Below, one piece after another: positions 7,684-16,531 of a DNA stretch of 64,000 nt (position 1 is the stretch's first letter; every line of letters starts with the position of its first letter). The DNA is taken from the NCBI RefSeq assembly GCF_050281185.1, contig NZ_JBNNWS010000009.1, positions 124,001-188,000 on the forward strand, given 5' to 3'. The DNA is from Heyndrickxia sp050281185 (lineage in GTDB: Bacteria; Bacillota; Bacilli; Bacillales; Bacillaceae_C). The notes under the pieces are model-generated. The model saw only the letters and a program-made list of their open reading frames with translations. It made no database searches and had not been told where the DNA came from. Both the position numbers and the translations under genes were made by a program.

Positions 7684-8928
7684 TTAAATCGCCCAGTCTC
7701 CGTTTCGGAAGATTGGAACAACAGTGCCATCTTGTTTGATCCCGTCAATATCCATTTTGTTAGAACCAATCATGAAATCAACGTGAACAGTAGAGGTGTT
7801 CATGCCATGTTTCAATAATTCTTCCTCACTCATTTTTGTACCGCCTTGAATGGTTGTTGGATAAGCTGCACCAATTGCTAAGTGATTGGATGCATTTTCA
7901 TCATATAATGTAGTAAAGAAAGTAATATTCGACTGAGAAATCGGAGATGGGTCCGGTACTAAAGCAACTTCACCTAATCCTGTTCCACCTTCATTATCAA
8001 AGACCAATTTCTTAATGGCTTCATCCCCTTTTTCAGCTGAAATATCCACGATTTTTCCATCTTTAAAGTGAACTTCAATGCCTTCAATAAGAGTACCAGC
8101 ATAGCTTAATGGCTTTGTACTGCGGACCACGCCTTCCATTCGATGTGTATCAGGAGCAGTGAAAACTTCTTCTGTAGGCATGTTAGCGATAAATTCTTCT
8201 CCTTTTGGATTATAGCTTTCAGCACTTGCCCAAATATGATTTTTTGGTAATCCGAGAGTTAAATCAGTGCCGGGTGCTGTGTAGTGTAAAGCATCAAATT
8301 GGATTTCATTTAATTTGGCTGCTTTTTCATTTAAAGTCTTTTTATGCGCATCCCAAGCGGCGATCGGGTCATCTTCATAGACACGACAGGTTTTAAAGAT
8401 TTGATCCCATAAAGCATCTACTTGTTCTTCAGATGTTGAGAGATTAGGGAAGACATGTGCAGCCCAGCCAGCACCTGCAGCTGCAGCTACTGTCCATTTT
8501 AAATCATCATTTTGGGTAGCGATGCGTTGTGCTTTAAACGCTTTACCGGCTATATTTTGATAAGCAGCAACTTTTGTAGGATCAACACCATTTAGTAAGC
8601 CAGGATCACTTGATACAATGGATAAACGACAAACACGATGATTTAACACATGGTCTTCAGATTCTTGAATTTCGTATTCAGGAATGTCGGTTAGCACTTC
8701 TACAGGTTGATGTATGTAATGAAGTTTGCTGATTTCATCATCAGACCATTTGATAATTACTTTTTCTGCACCTAAACCGTAAGCTTCTTTTGAGATTAAA
8801 CGGGCTAAAGGAGCCTGATCAACAGTAATCGTCACTTTTACCCAATCACCGGGTTGAACATTGATTCCTTTTGCAACTAAAAGTCTTGCATATTTTTGTA
8901 GATTTTCATTAAAATTTGGCAAAACCAT
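7684..8928 (-). CDS. M29 family aminopeptidase (AmpS-like)
   Basis: 414 residues, full length for the thermophilic-type M29 metalloaminopeptidases. The metal-ligand regions of the family can be seen: EGIEVHF in the middle, GEVALV, then HLAIGAAYP and the C-terminal HVDFMIGS. These cytosolic dimers remove N-terminal residues from peptides with two Co/Zn/Mn ions. The N terminus FNENLQKYARLLVAKG is typical. The start ATG is preceded on the minus strand by GGAGGTAAGAAA, a good site. The gene stands alone and converges on the AI-2E transporter gene, with paired hairpins between them. Confidence 0.9.
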   Translation of the reverse strand: MVLPNFNENLQKYARLLVAKGINVQPGDWVKVTITVDQAPLARLISKEAYGLGAEKVIIKWSDDEISKLHYIHQPVEVLTDIPEYEIQESEDHVLNHRVCRLSIVSSDPGLLNGVDPTKVAAYQNIAGKAFKAQRIATQNDDLKWTVAAAAGAGWAAHVFPNLSTSEEQVDALWDQIFKTCRVYEDDPIAAWDAHKKTLNEKAAKLNEIQFDALHYTAPGTDLTLGLPKNHIWASAESYNPKGEEFIANMPTEEVFTAPDTHRMEGVVRSTKPLSYAGTLIEGIEVHFKDGKIVDISAEKGDEAIKKLVFDNEGGTGLGEVALVPDPSPISQSNITFFTTLYDENASNHLAIGAAYPTTIQGGTKMSEEELLKHGMNTSTVHVDFMIGSNKMDIDGIKQDGTVVPIFRNGDWAI

Positions 8929-9070
8929 TTTCTTACCTCCATCTTAGGAACCGTTCCCTGTTCCTTTTAATAATTGTACTGATGTTTTTCAGGTTAGTTT
9001 AACCATGCTATCTGTTCGATATTATACTCTAACTTTTTCATTAATTGTATTTTTTGTTTGAGATTTTTGA

Positions 9071-9282
9071 AAAGTCTCTTTTCGTAAACTTTGTTGTTTT
9101 TAACATCAAGTAAAAATCGGTAAAAATTTTACGAAGTAAATATCTACTAGGATTTTTACGGTTCTAATTTATCTTCCTATTGGAATTTAAGACTTATTAT
9201 TTATGGAAAAGAGCACGTAACAAAATTTTTTTAGCCCTGAAAATCTATCCGAAAAACAATAATCTATTCGAAAACAGCCTTT
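9071..9282 (+). mobile_element. MITE-like element, copy B (212 bp)
   Basis: This copy is in the opposite orientation to 262-464 and matches it over its whole length. The left end AAAGTCTCTTTTCG and right end CGAAAACAGCCTTT form imperfect terminal inverted repeats. Flanking bases are GA on both sides rather than TA, so this copy is probably older or has drifted. It has no coding capacity. Confidence 0.65.
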
Positions 9283-9421
9283 GAAAAAGATAAAAATTTC
9301 AGCTATTGTTTTTGAAAGCTATGAAAATCAATAAATTAATGCTAGCTTTTAATAATAATCAAATAAGAATTTAATAAGATACCACCAACTACTGACTCTC
9401 TCACAAAAGTAGTACAAAAAA

Positions 9422-9451
9422 TGAAACTATTCTCTAATTAAAACAGTATAA
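9422..9451 (+). promoter_or_regulatory. Sigma-W-like (ECF) promoter for the pspA operon
   Basis: TGAAAC at 9422-9427 matches the ECF -35 exactly. After 17 bases comes AGTA (9445-9448), close to the sigma-W -10 CGTA. It lies about 45 bases before the pspA start. In B. subtilis the orthologous operon belongs to the sigma-W regulon, which supports the call. Confidence 0.65.
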
Positions 9452-9491
9452 TGTAGTTATAATGTTTCAGAAAAAGGGAGGAATGGACAGT

Positions 9492-10169
9492 ATGAGTATA
9501 TTGACAAGATTTAAGGATATTATGGCAAGCAATATTAACGCTTTATTGGATAAGGCGGAAGATCCGGAGAAGATGATTGATCAGTATTTAAGAAACCTTA
9601 ACAAGGATTTAGGTAAGGTTAAATCGGAAACAGCATCAGTAATGGCGGAAGAGCAGCGGGCTAAAAGAGAAGTAAATGAGTGCCAAGAAGAGATGGAGAA
9701 AATGGAACGCTATGCAATGAAGGCATTAGAGGCAGGGAATGAAGGAGATGCGAGAAAGTTTCTAGAGAAAAAGACGGCGTTGGCAGCAAAGTTATCCGAA
9801 TTGGAAACAGCCTATCAATTGGCATCTTCTAATTCTCTGCAAATGAAACAAATGCACGATAAACTGATCGGGGATATTGGTGAATTAGAATCACGAAGAT
9901 CGATGCTCAAAGCAAAATGGTCTGTGGCAAAAACACAGGAACGAATGAATAAGCTGGGGTCATCGGTGACTAAATCAGGGGGATCAATCTCGGCATTTGA
10001 ACGAATGGAAGAGAAGGTAAATCGTGCTCTCGATGAAGCGAATGCAATGGCTGAACTAAACGCAGGGCCGAAAGATGAAATAGCAGATCTGACAGCTAAG
10101 TATGACAGCAATAGCAGTGAAGTTGATGATGAACTTGAAGCACTAAAAGCGAGAATGAAAAATAATTAA
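9492..10169 (+). CDS. pspA: PspA/IM30 family envelope-stress protein
   Basis: 225 residues. The ATG at 9492 is chosen because AAGGGAGGA lies 9 bases upstream and the product then begins MSILTRFKDIMASNINALLDKAEDPEKM-like, as in the family. The protein is almost wholly alpha-helical coiled coil with an N-terminal amphipathic helix (residues 1-20) that binds stressed membrane. PspA/IM30 proteins form ESCRT-III-like scaffolds that stabilise the cytoplasmic membrane. It is the first gene of the pspA-ydjG-ydjH-ydjI unit, where YdjGHI act with PspA at the membrane. A sigma-W-like promoter lies upstream. A GC-rich hairpin follows at 10186-10207, perhaps setting pspA levels above the other genes. Confidence 0.93.
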   Translation: MSILTRFKDIMASNINALLDKAEDPEKMIDQYLRNLNKDLGKVKSETASVMAEEQRAKREVNECQEEMEKMERYAMKALEAGNEGDARKFLEKKTALAAKLSELETAYQLASSNSLQMKQMHDKLIGDIGELESRRSMLKAKWSVAKTQERMNKLGSSVTKSGGSISAFERMEEKVNRALDEANAMAELNAGPKDEIADLTAKYDSNSSEVDDELEALKARMKNN

Positions 10170-10185
10170 TAGTCATCTATTAAGA

Positions 10186-10207
10186 GCTGCAGCCACCCAG
10201 CTGCAGC
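10186..10207 (+). terminator. GC-rich hairpin between pspA and ydjG
   Basis: Two GCTGCAGC blocks separated by a short loop can pair. There is no long T run after them, so it may be a partial terminator or an mRNA-processing/stability element within the operon. Confidence 0.4.
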
Positions 10208-10237
10208 CTTTCCATGATATAAAAAGGGGATGAGAAC

Positions 10238-11266
10238 ATGATCCTTCAATATAAATGTCCCAACTGTGGGAATGATATGAGTTTTGATCCTGATTCAGGC
10301 AAATTATCTTGTCAAAGCTGCGGCCGACATGAAAATATCGAAAATTTTCCTGAGGAGTTGAAGACGGCTACATTTTCTGAGGATGAGGCGAATGAGTACC
10401 ATTGTGAGAATTGTGGAGCTGTGCTGCTGACACTTGCAGAGACAGCCGCAACAAACTGCAGTTTTTGTGGAGCGGGTGTAGTCATCGCCGATCGATTATC
10501 AGGACATCTTGCCCCACACAAGGTCATTCCTTTTTCTATTAGTAGGGAAGAGGCCGTTCAAGCATTTCAAAAATGGTGCAGAAAAGGACTTCTGACACCG
10601 AAAGGCTTCATGACAGCAGACCGGATCAAGAGTATAACAGGGATGTATATTCCATTTTGGTTATATGATTTAAATAGTAAGGTACAAGTAAATGCGGAGT
10701 GTACAAAGGTCAGAACCTATGAGCAGGGAGATTATATTTATACAGAAACAAACTATTATGATGTCTATCGTGATATCAACTTGGAGTATGACAAGGTTCC
10801 TGTTGATGCATCAGAGAAGATGGATGATAAATTAATGGATAAATTGGAACCATTCCCATACGATCAATTAAAAGATTTTAAAACTCCGTATTTAGCGGGA
10901 TATATTGCGGAGAAATATAATTATAATGATGTAGAACTGCTCCCACGGGCGGAACATAAAATTAGCGAATATATTGATTCCTATATTTCTTCGACATTAA
11001 GAGGCTATCATACAGTAAATTATATGAATAAGAATATTGATACGAGAAAATTGAATAGTGATTATGTTTTGCTGCCCGTATGGATGGTCAGCTATGATTA
11101 TAACAATTCCATATATACGTTTGCGATGAACGGACAAACGGGAAAAATTGTCGGCAAACCGCCCATCAGTACTGGTAGGGTAGCGACATGGTTTGGTGGC
11201 ATCGCAGCTGGTACCTTTATCGCATTAAAATGTGTCTCCTATCTGCTGGGGGGTGGCTTTTGGTGA
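10238..11266 (+). CDS. ydjG: Zinc-ribbon membrane-associated protein YdjG
   Basis: 342 residues. Two zinc ribbons lie at the N terminus: CPNC near residues 7-10 with CQSC near 25-28, then CENC and CSFC near residues 60-85. A central domain rich in YIPFWLYDL-type aromatic segments follows, and a hydrophobic helix lies at the extreme C terminus (GGIAAGTFIALKCVSYLLGG). Together with its position after pspA and before TPM- and SPFH-domain genes, this identifies the YdjG partner of the B. subtilis PspA system, which helps place YdjI and PspA on the membrane. The biochemical role is otherwise unknown. The start ATG follows AAAAGGGGATGAGAAC. The stop overlaps the next start by four bases. Confidence 0.85.
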   Translation: MILQYKCPNCGNDMSFDPDSGKLSCQSCGRHENIENFPEELKTATFSEDEANEYHCENCGAVLLTLAETAATNCSFCGAGVVIADRLSGHLAPHKVIPFSISREEAVQAFQKWCRKGLLTPKGFMTADRIKSITGMYIPFWLYDLNSKVQVNAECTKVRTYEQGDYIYTETNYYDVYRDINLEYDKVPVDASEKMDDKLMDKLEPFPYDQLKDFKTPYLAGYIAEKYNYNDVELLPRAEHKISEYIDSYISSTLRGYHTVNYMNKNIDTRKLNSDYVLLPVWMVSYDYNNSIYTFAMNGQTGKIVGKPPISTGRVATWFGGIAAGTFIALKCVSYLLGGGFW

Positions 11267-12141
11267 GTAGAATTCGTATGCTAAAGCAGGGATTCCTTTT
11301 CTTATTGATGACTCTATTGCTCCTTCTTCCTTTAGGAATATCGGCTAAAGCGCAAAACTTTGATCGGCATAAATATATTTATGATGATGCTGGGCTGTTA
11401 ACAGATAAAGAAGTGAAAAAACTTCAAGCTTTATCAAGTAAGCTAAGTAAGGAAAGAGATACTGCTTTTATGGTTATTACGGTAGATGGAACTGATGGAA
11501 AGGGAGCCCGACAATATGTAGAGGATTTTTACGATGATAATGATCCTGGGTATGATCAGCCTGATGGAAATGCCGTCATTTTAATCCTCGATATGGAGGA
11601 AAGAGATGTGTATTTGGCAGGATTTAAAAAAGCAGAAGATTATTTGGATTCTTGGCGGCTAAAAGAGATTCGTGATGAAATTACCTCTGATTTATCAGAT
11701 GGTAACTACTTTAAATCTTTTTCGGATTATATTACACTCTCCCATGAGTATATGGGTGAGGAACCAAGTGGCAGTTCGGAAGAGTATAATGGTTATGATT
11801 CGGGTGTCGAGAATGAAGAGTACGTTGCTAATGAAATGGGTGGAGATCAAGAAAATATCTTTTTTCAATGGTGGTTCCAACTCATTGCTGCTCTAGCCGT
11901 AGCAGGTGTCAGTGTAGGAATTATGGCTTATACCTCTGGCGGAAGGGTTACAGTAAATGGGCAAACCTATATAAATAGTAATCATTCAAAAGTTAATAGC
12001 AAGTATGATCGATTTGTTAGACAAACCGTAACGAAGCGGTTAAAACCTAAAAATAATAATAATAATGGCGGGGGATTCTCTAGTGGTGGAGGTACTACTA
12101 GTGGAGGGCACTCGCATAGCGGAAGCGGCGGCAAGTTTTAA
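11263..12141 (+). CDS. ydjH: TPM-domain membrane protein YdjH
   Basis: 292 residues from a GTG start at 11263 that overlaps the ydjG stop (GTGA), with a G-rich ribosome site about 8 bases upstream. It has an N-terminal signal or anchor helix (FLFLLMTLLLLLPLGISAKA) and a TPM domain (YIYDDAGLLTDKEVKKL to about residue 150), the fold shared with photosystem II repair protein Psb32. A second membrane helix (LIAALAVAGVSVGIMAYT) and a Gly/Ser/Asn/His-rich tail ending GSGGKF, typical of TPM proteins, follow. The TPM domain should face outside. Translational coupling with ydjG suggests that they form one complex with YdjI and PspA. Confidence 0.87.
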   Translation: MSRIRMLKQGFLFLLMTLLLLLPLGISAKAQNFDRHKYIYDDAGLLTDKEVKKLQALSSKLSKERDTAFMVITVDGTDGKGARQYVEDFYDDNDPGYDQPDGNAVILILDMEERDVYLAGFKKAEDYLDSWRLKEIRDEITSDLSDGNYFKSFSDYITLSHEYMGEEPSGSSEEYNGYDSGVENEEYVANEMGGDQENIFFQWWFQLIAALAVAGVSVGIMAYTSGGRVTVNGQTYINSNHSKVNSKYDRFVRQTVTKRLKPKNNNNNGGGFSSGGGTTSGGHSHSGSGGKF

Positions 12142-12182
12142 AGGCTAGTTAGGTTAAGTAAGTGGAAAGGGGCAGATCATAG

Positions 12183-13178
12183 ATGTCATTTTTTAAAAAC
12201 CAATTTGCAAATGTAGTAGAATGGCAAGAATTTAGAGATGATATGATTTTCTATAAATGGAGCAATCGTGAGATCAAAAAGGGGAGTAAATTGATTATTC
12301 GTCCTGGTCAAGATGCGATTTTTTTAAACAATGGAAAAATCGAAGGGATCTTTCGTGATGAAGGCGAGTACGATATCGAATCGCAAATTATTCCTTTCTT
12401 ATCGACCTTAAAGGGTTTTAAATTTGGATTTAATAGTGGCATGCGGGTAGAAGTGCTATTTGTGAACACGAAAGAGTTTGTTGTAAAATGGGGAACACAA
12501 AATGCCATTAATATGCCGGCACCGGGACTACCAGGCGGGATACCGATTCGAGCGAATGGAACGTTTAATTTTAAAGTAAATGATTATATTGCCTTAATTG
12601 ATCAAATTGCTGGCGTTAAGAATCAATATTTAGTAGAAGATGTTAGATTACGCATCACATCACTCCTCGATCAGTTCCTGATGAAATGGATTACAAGGGA
12701 AGGAAAGGATATCTTCAATCTTCAGTCCAACTCTTTCGAAATTTCTAAAGGAATTCAAGAAGATTTAGATATGCAAATGACAAAGAGCGGCATCTCGATC
12801 ACTGGATTTAATGTCATGAGCTTCAACTATCCAAAAGAAATTCAAGACATGATCACAAAAAATGCTTCCCACGGGATGATTAGTAATGTTGATAGATACC
12901 AGCAAATCTCTATGACAGATGGCATGGCATCAGGAAAAATGAAGGGTGGCGGAGCGGCATCTGATATGGCAGGGATGATGATGGGAATGAATTTTGCCAA
13001 TCAAATGATGAACCAAATGAATCAAAATTCCCAAAATCAGCCCGCATCATCTCAACCTGCACAACCTGCTGCACAGCCAATGGCCGGCGACCAAAAGAGA
13101 CCAAACTTTTGCCCGAATTGCGGTACAAAAACAGGCGAAGCAAACTTCTGCCCTAACTGTGGGCAAAAACTTGTTTAA
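12183..13178 (+). CDS. ydjI: SPFH-domain protein YdjI with C-terminal zinc ribbon
   Basis: 331 residues: an SPFH/band-7-like domain over about residues 20-230 (typified by VEWQEF at the start, APGLPGGIPIRANGTFNFKV in the middle and MITKNASHGM near its end), a Met/Gln/Asn/Pro-rich linker, then a double CPNC zinc ribbon ending CGQKLV. YdjI proteins recruit PspA to the membrane with help from YdjG and YdjH. It is the last gene of the operon and has a strong terminator at 13229. A decayed copy of its zinc-ribbon end is found at about 19030. Confidence 0.88.
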   Translation: MSFFKNQFANVVEWQEFRDDMIFYKWSNREIKKGSKLIIRPGQDAIFLNNGKIEGIFRDEGEYDIESQIIPFLSTLKGFKFGFNSGMRVEVLFVNTKEFVVKWGTQNAINMPAPGLPGGIPIRANGTFNFKVNDYIALIDQIAGVKNQYLVEDVRLRITSLLDQFLMKWITREGKDIFNLQSNSFEISKGIQEDLDMQMTKSGISITGFNVMSFNYPKEIQDMITKNASHGMISNVDRYQQISMTDGMASGKMKGGGAASDMAGMMMGMNFANQMMNQMNQNSQNQPASSQPAQPAAQPMAGDQKRPNFCPNCGTKTGEANFCPNCGQKLV

Positions 13179-13228
13179 TTAGGGTGAGTTCTATTTTACT
13201 TGTCATCCATTTCTAAGTAGTTCTACTC

Positions 13229-13259
13229 AAAAAGGAAGGGAGATCCCTTTCCTTTTTTA
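13229..13259 (+). terminator. Terminator of the pspA-ydjGHI operon
   Basis: The perfect stem AAAAGGAAGGGA pairs with TCCCTTTCCTTTT around a 2-base loop, followed by more T. Confidence 0.85.
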
Positions 13260-13344
13260 TCGTTTAGCGAAATTATAAAATACTCGCACTGTGAATAACT
13301 TTACGAAGAGCGAGGTTTACGTCTAGCGCAAGCAGAATTTTTGC

Positions 13345-13538
13345 AACAAGATCTACCAGAAAAGCGCGGAAACAAGTAGCTGAAGAGAGAAATCGGAACA
13401 AGATCTACCAGAAAAGCGCAGAAAGAAGTAGATCGAGAGGGAAATCAGAACAAGATCTACCAGAAAAGCGCGGAAAGAAGTAGATCGAGAGGGAACCGGG
13501 AACAAGATCTACCAGAAAAGTGCGGACAAAGGAATACC
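13345..13538. repeat. Tandem array, 52-bp period, 3.7 copies
   Basis: AACAAGATCTACCAGAAAAG starts at 13345, 13397, 13449 and 13501, exactly 52 bases apart. The rest of the unit (GAAAGAAGTAGATCGAGAGG) is conserved in copies two and three. The sequence is unrelated to the array at 4192-4975, but the period is identical. Confidence 0.95.
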
Positions 13539-13704
13539 CCATCGGTAAGCCGATTTCTCCGTCTCCTCCCTACGATAAGCGGGCATCGGATCGTCCCTCG
13601 CCGTGTTTCCTAAATCTTGTGTCGAAGACTATGAAATCCGTACACTAGAGCTGCGGAGCTTGCGATTTTGTTATGATTAAATGAAAAAATTCTATATATC
13701 TTCT

Positions 13705-13753
13705 TTATATCCCCTAGTTGTACGGTGTAGCACTGCTCAACTGGGGGATATAT
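13705..13753. terminator. Long stem-loop of unknown role
   Basis: ATATCCCCTAGTTG pairs with CAACTGGGGGATAT around a 17-base loop. It may be a bidirectional terminator or a structured RNA element. No flanking gene explains it. Confidence 0.5.
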
Positions 13754-14072
13754 TTGTATTCTGACATGTTTAGAAAATAGGTTAAATATCAACGTTAATT
13801 GGTGAGTCAAAAGAACTATTTATCATACAAGTTTTTCAATAAAAAATCGTTAATTTATTGGAAAAAGTTTCATTTTTCACATCATTTTTTTCAGGAAATA
13901 TTGATAAAATCAATGAAATTAACACTTAATGACGACTCTCAAAGAGATTATTTATAACACACATTTTGCCCTAGGAGTTTAAAATGAATAAAGATTCAAT
14001 TTTGAACCCCTTAATGACTATAAATCTACTGCTATGCTAGAATGAAGCTAAAGTCGTAGGGATATGATCATA

Positions 14073-14301
14073 TTTGTATTGTAAAAAGTTCAAAAATTGT
14101 TTTCCGCTTTGTGAGATACTGGGGTTGAAGGGTGTTCGCAATTGTTTCTGCCAACAATTAAAAAAGTTCTTGATAAAGGTATCAAGGTCGAAGGGAACAA
14201 AATCGGCTTGTTACTTCTTTTTTATGGGTTTGTAGGTGGGAGTAACCTCATAAAGGTAGCGACTTTTTTTACTTTTTAATCTAAAACTTTTTACAATACA
14301 T
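14073..14301. mobile_element. Inverted-repeat-bounded 229-bp element upstream of the chemoreceptor gene
   Basis: TGTATTGTAAAAAGTT near the left end is a perfect inverted match to AACTTTTTACAATACA at the right end. TCATA occurs immediately outside both ends (14068-14072 and 14302-14306), consistent with a 5-bp target duplication. Inside are several complementary blocks: AATTGTT/AACAATT, and GTTC..TTGATA/TATCAA..GAAC. This resembles a structured non-autonomous repeat such as the bcr elements of Bacillus. A long 5' leader structure for the next gene is the alternative. Confidence 0.5.
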
Positions 14302-14323
14302 TCATAATTAATGGAGGGGTTAG

Positions 14324-16348
14324 ATGAAACGACGAAATATTTCAACAAAAGTATCCCTTGTATTATTTGTAGTTATTGCGATAGTTCTTACTGCTACGGC
14401 CGCTATTGTAAACGTATATACCAAAAATATTATGACTGCAAATATTGAAAAGGAAGTAAAAGTTGAAAGTAAATCGGTAGCGGATAAGGTAAATAACTTT
14501 TTTGAAGGGAAAGGGCAACTGGTGGATTCGATTACGAGTAATCAAACCGTGCTCCATTACCTCAATACAGCAAAAACACGTAACGAAGCGTTGACGAACA
14601 AATATTACAAGGATATGAATCAATCGTTAGAAGCAATTAAAAGCATGAACCCGGATGTGGCTATGGTCTGGGTAGCAAGTGAAAAAGGTAACTTTTTAAC
14701 TGGGACAGGAAACGTACTTTCAGGTACAGACTTTGATCTTGCTGAACGTCCGTGGTTTAAGCCAGTAACGAATGCTGAAGGTGTATATTATACTGAACCT
14801 TATATGGATCAAGTCTTCGGTAAAGTGATTATGAGTGTAATGAAGGAAGTAAAGGTAAACAATGAATCAGTGGGAATTGTGGCGGTTGATATATTCCTCG
14901 ATTCCATTCCTTCAATTATGGAGCAATATAAAATCGGTAAAACAGGCTACAGTATTTTAATAGCTCCTAATGGTAATGTGATTTATCATCCGAAGAAAAA
15001 ATTAATTTTGAAGAATCTTACAAGTCAAAAGGGAGACATCGGTTCGATTGCGAAGAAGATGGTCGCAGGTAAAACTGGGCTAGAAACGGTGAAGCTTGAC
15101 AACGAAAAGTATTACATAGGTTATAAACCAGTCGAGTCAACCGGTTGGTCTGTTGCAACAACAGTGACTCAGAATGAGGTATTTGAGCCATTAAACGGCT
15201 TAACAGTAAAACTTATAATCTTTTTCACTATTACAATTGTTATTTTAGTATCTATTACCTATCTTTTACTAAAGTATATGTTGAAAAATCTTACTGGAAT
15301 GTCTCAAATCATTAAAAAGATTTCTGCAGGGGATTTGACGCACCGACTTGATATCCGTACAAAGGATGAATTAGGTCAAGTCTCAAATGATTTAAATGAA
15401 ATGCTGGATAATTTGAATGGACTCATTCGCACTGTACAGATTAATTCATCACAAGTGGCGGCTTCATCTGAACAGCTAAATGTGAGCACTGATCAAACTT
15501 CTCAGGCAGCTCAGGTGGTGGCGGGTAACGTTGATTCGGTAACTGCAGGAACTTTGCAACAAATCAAAAGTACGAAGGAAGCTGCTGAAACAGTTGTAAA
15601 AATGTCTGAGACATTTCAGGCAGTCTCTACAGATTCAGATGCGGTTGCTAGAATATCTGAAGATGCCGTTCAAAAAGCAAAGCTTGGGGAAGAATCCGTT
15701 GTTTCAGCTATGAATCAGATGGAAACGATTAATGAAACGGTAAACGCTGCTGCAGATGTTATTACAAACCTAGGAAAACGGTCGAATGAGATTGGTCAAA
15801 TCGTTGATACAATTTCTGATATTTCCAATCAGACGAATTTACTAGCCTTAAATGCTTCAATTGAAGCATCACGTGCAGGTGAGCATGGAAAAGGCTTTGC
15901 AGTTGTGGCGAATGAAGTCAAAAAGCTTGCTGAACAATCCAAACAGGCAGCTGGTCAGATTGGAGAATTGATTAAGGAAATCCAGTTGGAAACAGATTTT
16001 GCAGTGAATTCGATTAATAATGGAACACAAGAGGTGAAAAAAGGTTCAGATGTCGTCAAGACGGCTGGAGTGACATTTAATGAAATAACCTCTATCGTTT
16101 CGAGAGTTTCCGAGCAAATGATAGCTATTTCTTCATCGATTCAGCAGCTATCATCAAGCACGAAGCAAGTCGTTGAAATCATTCAAGATGTGGATGAGGT
16201 TGCCCACTCTTCTCAAGAAAGCTTTGAAAATGTGGCAGCTGCAGTTGAGGAACAAACTGCTACACTTCAGGAAATTGCCTCATCAAGTCAAGAATTGTCA
16301 TCTATGGCTATGGAACTTGAAAATGCTGTTTCCAATTTTAAAATTTAA
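14324..16348 (+). CDS. Methyl-accepting chemotaxis protein with dCache sensor
   Basis: 674 residues. Helix TM1 lies near residues 9-31 and is followed by an extracellular double-Cache ligand-binding region to about 285 (DLAERPWFKP, EPYMDQVFGKVIMSV, GKTGYSILIAPNGNVIYHP, TGWSVATTV). TM2 lies near 295-317, then HAMP (to about 370) and a long cytoplasmic coiled coil whose hairpin tip carries NQTNLLALNASIEASRAGEHG near 500-520. It should sense small molecules such as amino or organic acids and signal to CheA/CheW. The start ATG has GGAGGGG upstream. The promoter is unclear because an inverted-repeat element occupies the space just before the gene. A terminator follows at 16470. Confidence 0.93.
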   Translation: MKRRNISTKVSLVLFVVIAIVLTATAAIVNVYTKNIMTANIEKEVKVESKSVADKVNNFFEGKGQLVDSITSNQTVLHYLNTAKTRNEALTNKYYKDMNQSLEAIKSMNPDVAMVWVASEKGNFLTGTGNVLSGTDFDLAERPWFKPVTNAEGVYYTEPYMDQVFGKVIMSVMKEVKVNNESVGIVAVDIFLDSIPSIMEQYKIGKTGYSILIAPNGNVIYHPKKKLILKNLTSQKGDIGSIAKKMVAGKTGLETVKLDNEKYYIGYKPVESTGWSVATTVTQNEVFEPLNGLTVKLIIFFTITIVILVSITYLLLKYMLKNLTGMSQIIKKISAGDLTHRLDIRTKDELGQVSNDLNEMLDNLNGLIRTVQINSSQVAASSEQLNVSTDQTSQAAQVVAGNVDSVTAGTLQQIKSTKEAAETVVKMSETFQAVSTDSDAVARISEDAVQKAKLGEESVVSAMNQMETINETVNAAADVITNLGKRSNEIGQIVDTISDISNQTNLLALNASIEASRAGEHGKGFAVVANEVKKLAEQSKQAAGQIGELIKEIQLETDFAVNSINNGTQEVKKGSDVVKTAGVTFNEITSIVSRVSEQMIAISSSIQQLSSSTKQVVEIIQDVDEVAHSSQESFENVAAAVEEQTATLQEIASSSQELSSMAMELENAVSNFKI

Positions 16349-16469
16349 TTTTTGTTTTATCATTCACAACTAATTGTGATAATTAAAGGATGTTTTTTTC
16401 GCTTTAAAAAAGTCCTTTTGAATAGTGGATATCTTTTAAGTAACTTATAACTAGTAATCTAATAACTAT

Positions 16470-16499
16470 TAAACCCCCTACTTTTGCAGGGGGTTTTTA
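16470..16499. terminator. Bidirectional terminator between convergent genes
   Basis: AAACCCCCT pairs with AGGGGGTTT, with T on the plus side and A before it, so it can serve both the chemoreceptor gene and the aldehyde dehydrogenase gene. Confidence 0.85.
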
Positions 16500-16531
16500 T
16501 CACGATTTTCTTCATGAACTATATTAAAGAA

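Larger units (their letters stand above)
8929..9491. other. Long intergenic region between aminopeptidase and pspA
   Basis: It contains the divergent promoters of the aminopeptidase and pspA genes, the MITE-like element copy B at 9071-9282, and a sigma-W-like promoter at 9422-9448. No coding sequence was seen. Confidence 0.6.
13179..14323. other. 1.1-kb non-coding region between ydjI and the chemoreceptor gene
   Basis: It holds the operon terminator (13229), a 52-bp tandem array (13345-13538), a GC-richer unknown stretch (13539-13640), a perfect-looking 14-bp hairpin at 13705-13753, and a 229-bp inverted-repeat-bounded element at 14073-14301 just before the chemoreceptor gene. No protein gene was recognised. 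Confidence 0.6.

Noticed and set aside
7582..7818. 78-codon plus-strand frame
   Set aside because: It overlaps the 3' end of the well-supported aminopeptidase gene on the other strand and has no ribosome site.
14090..14285. c-di-GMP or other known riboswitch before the chemoreceptor gene
   Set aside because: The conserved cores of known classes were not found; inverted terminal repeats favour an element, so it is reported as unknown.
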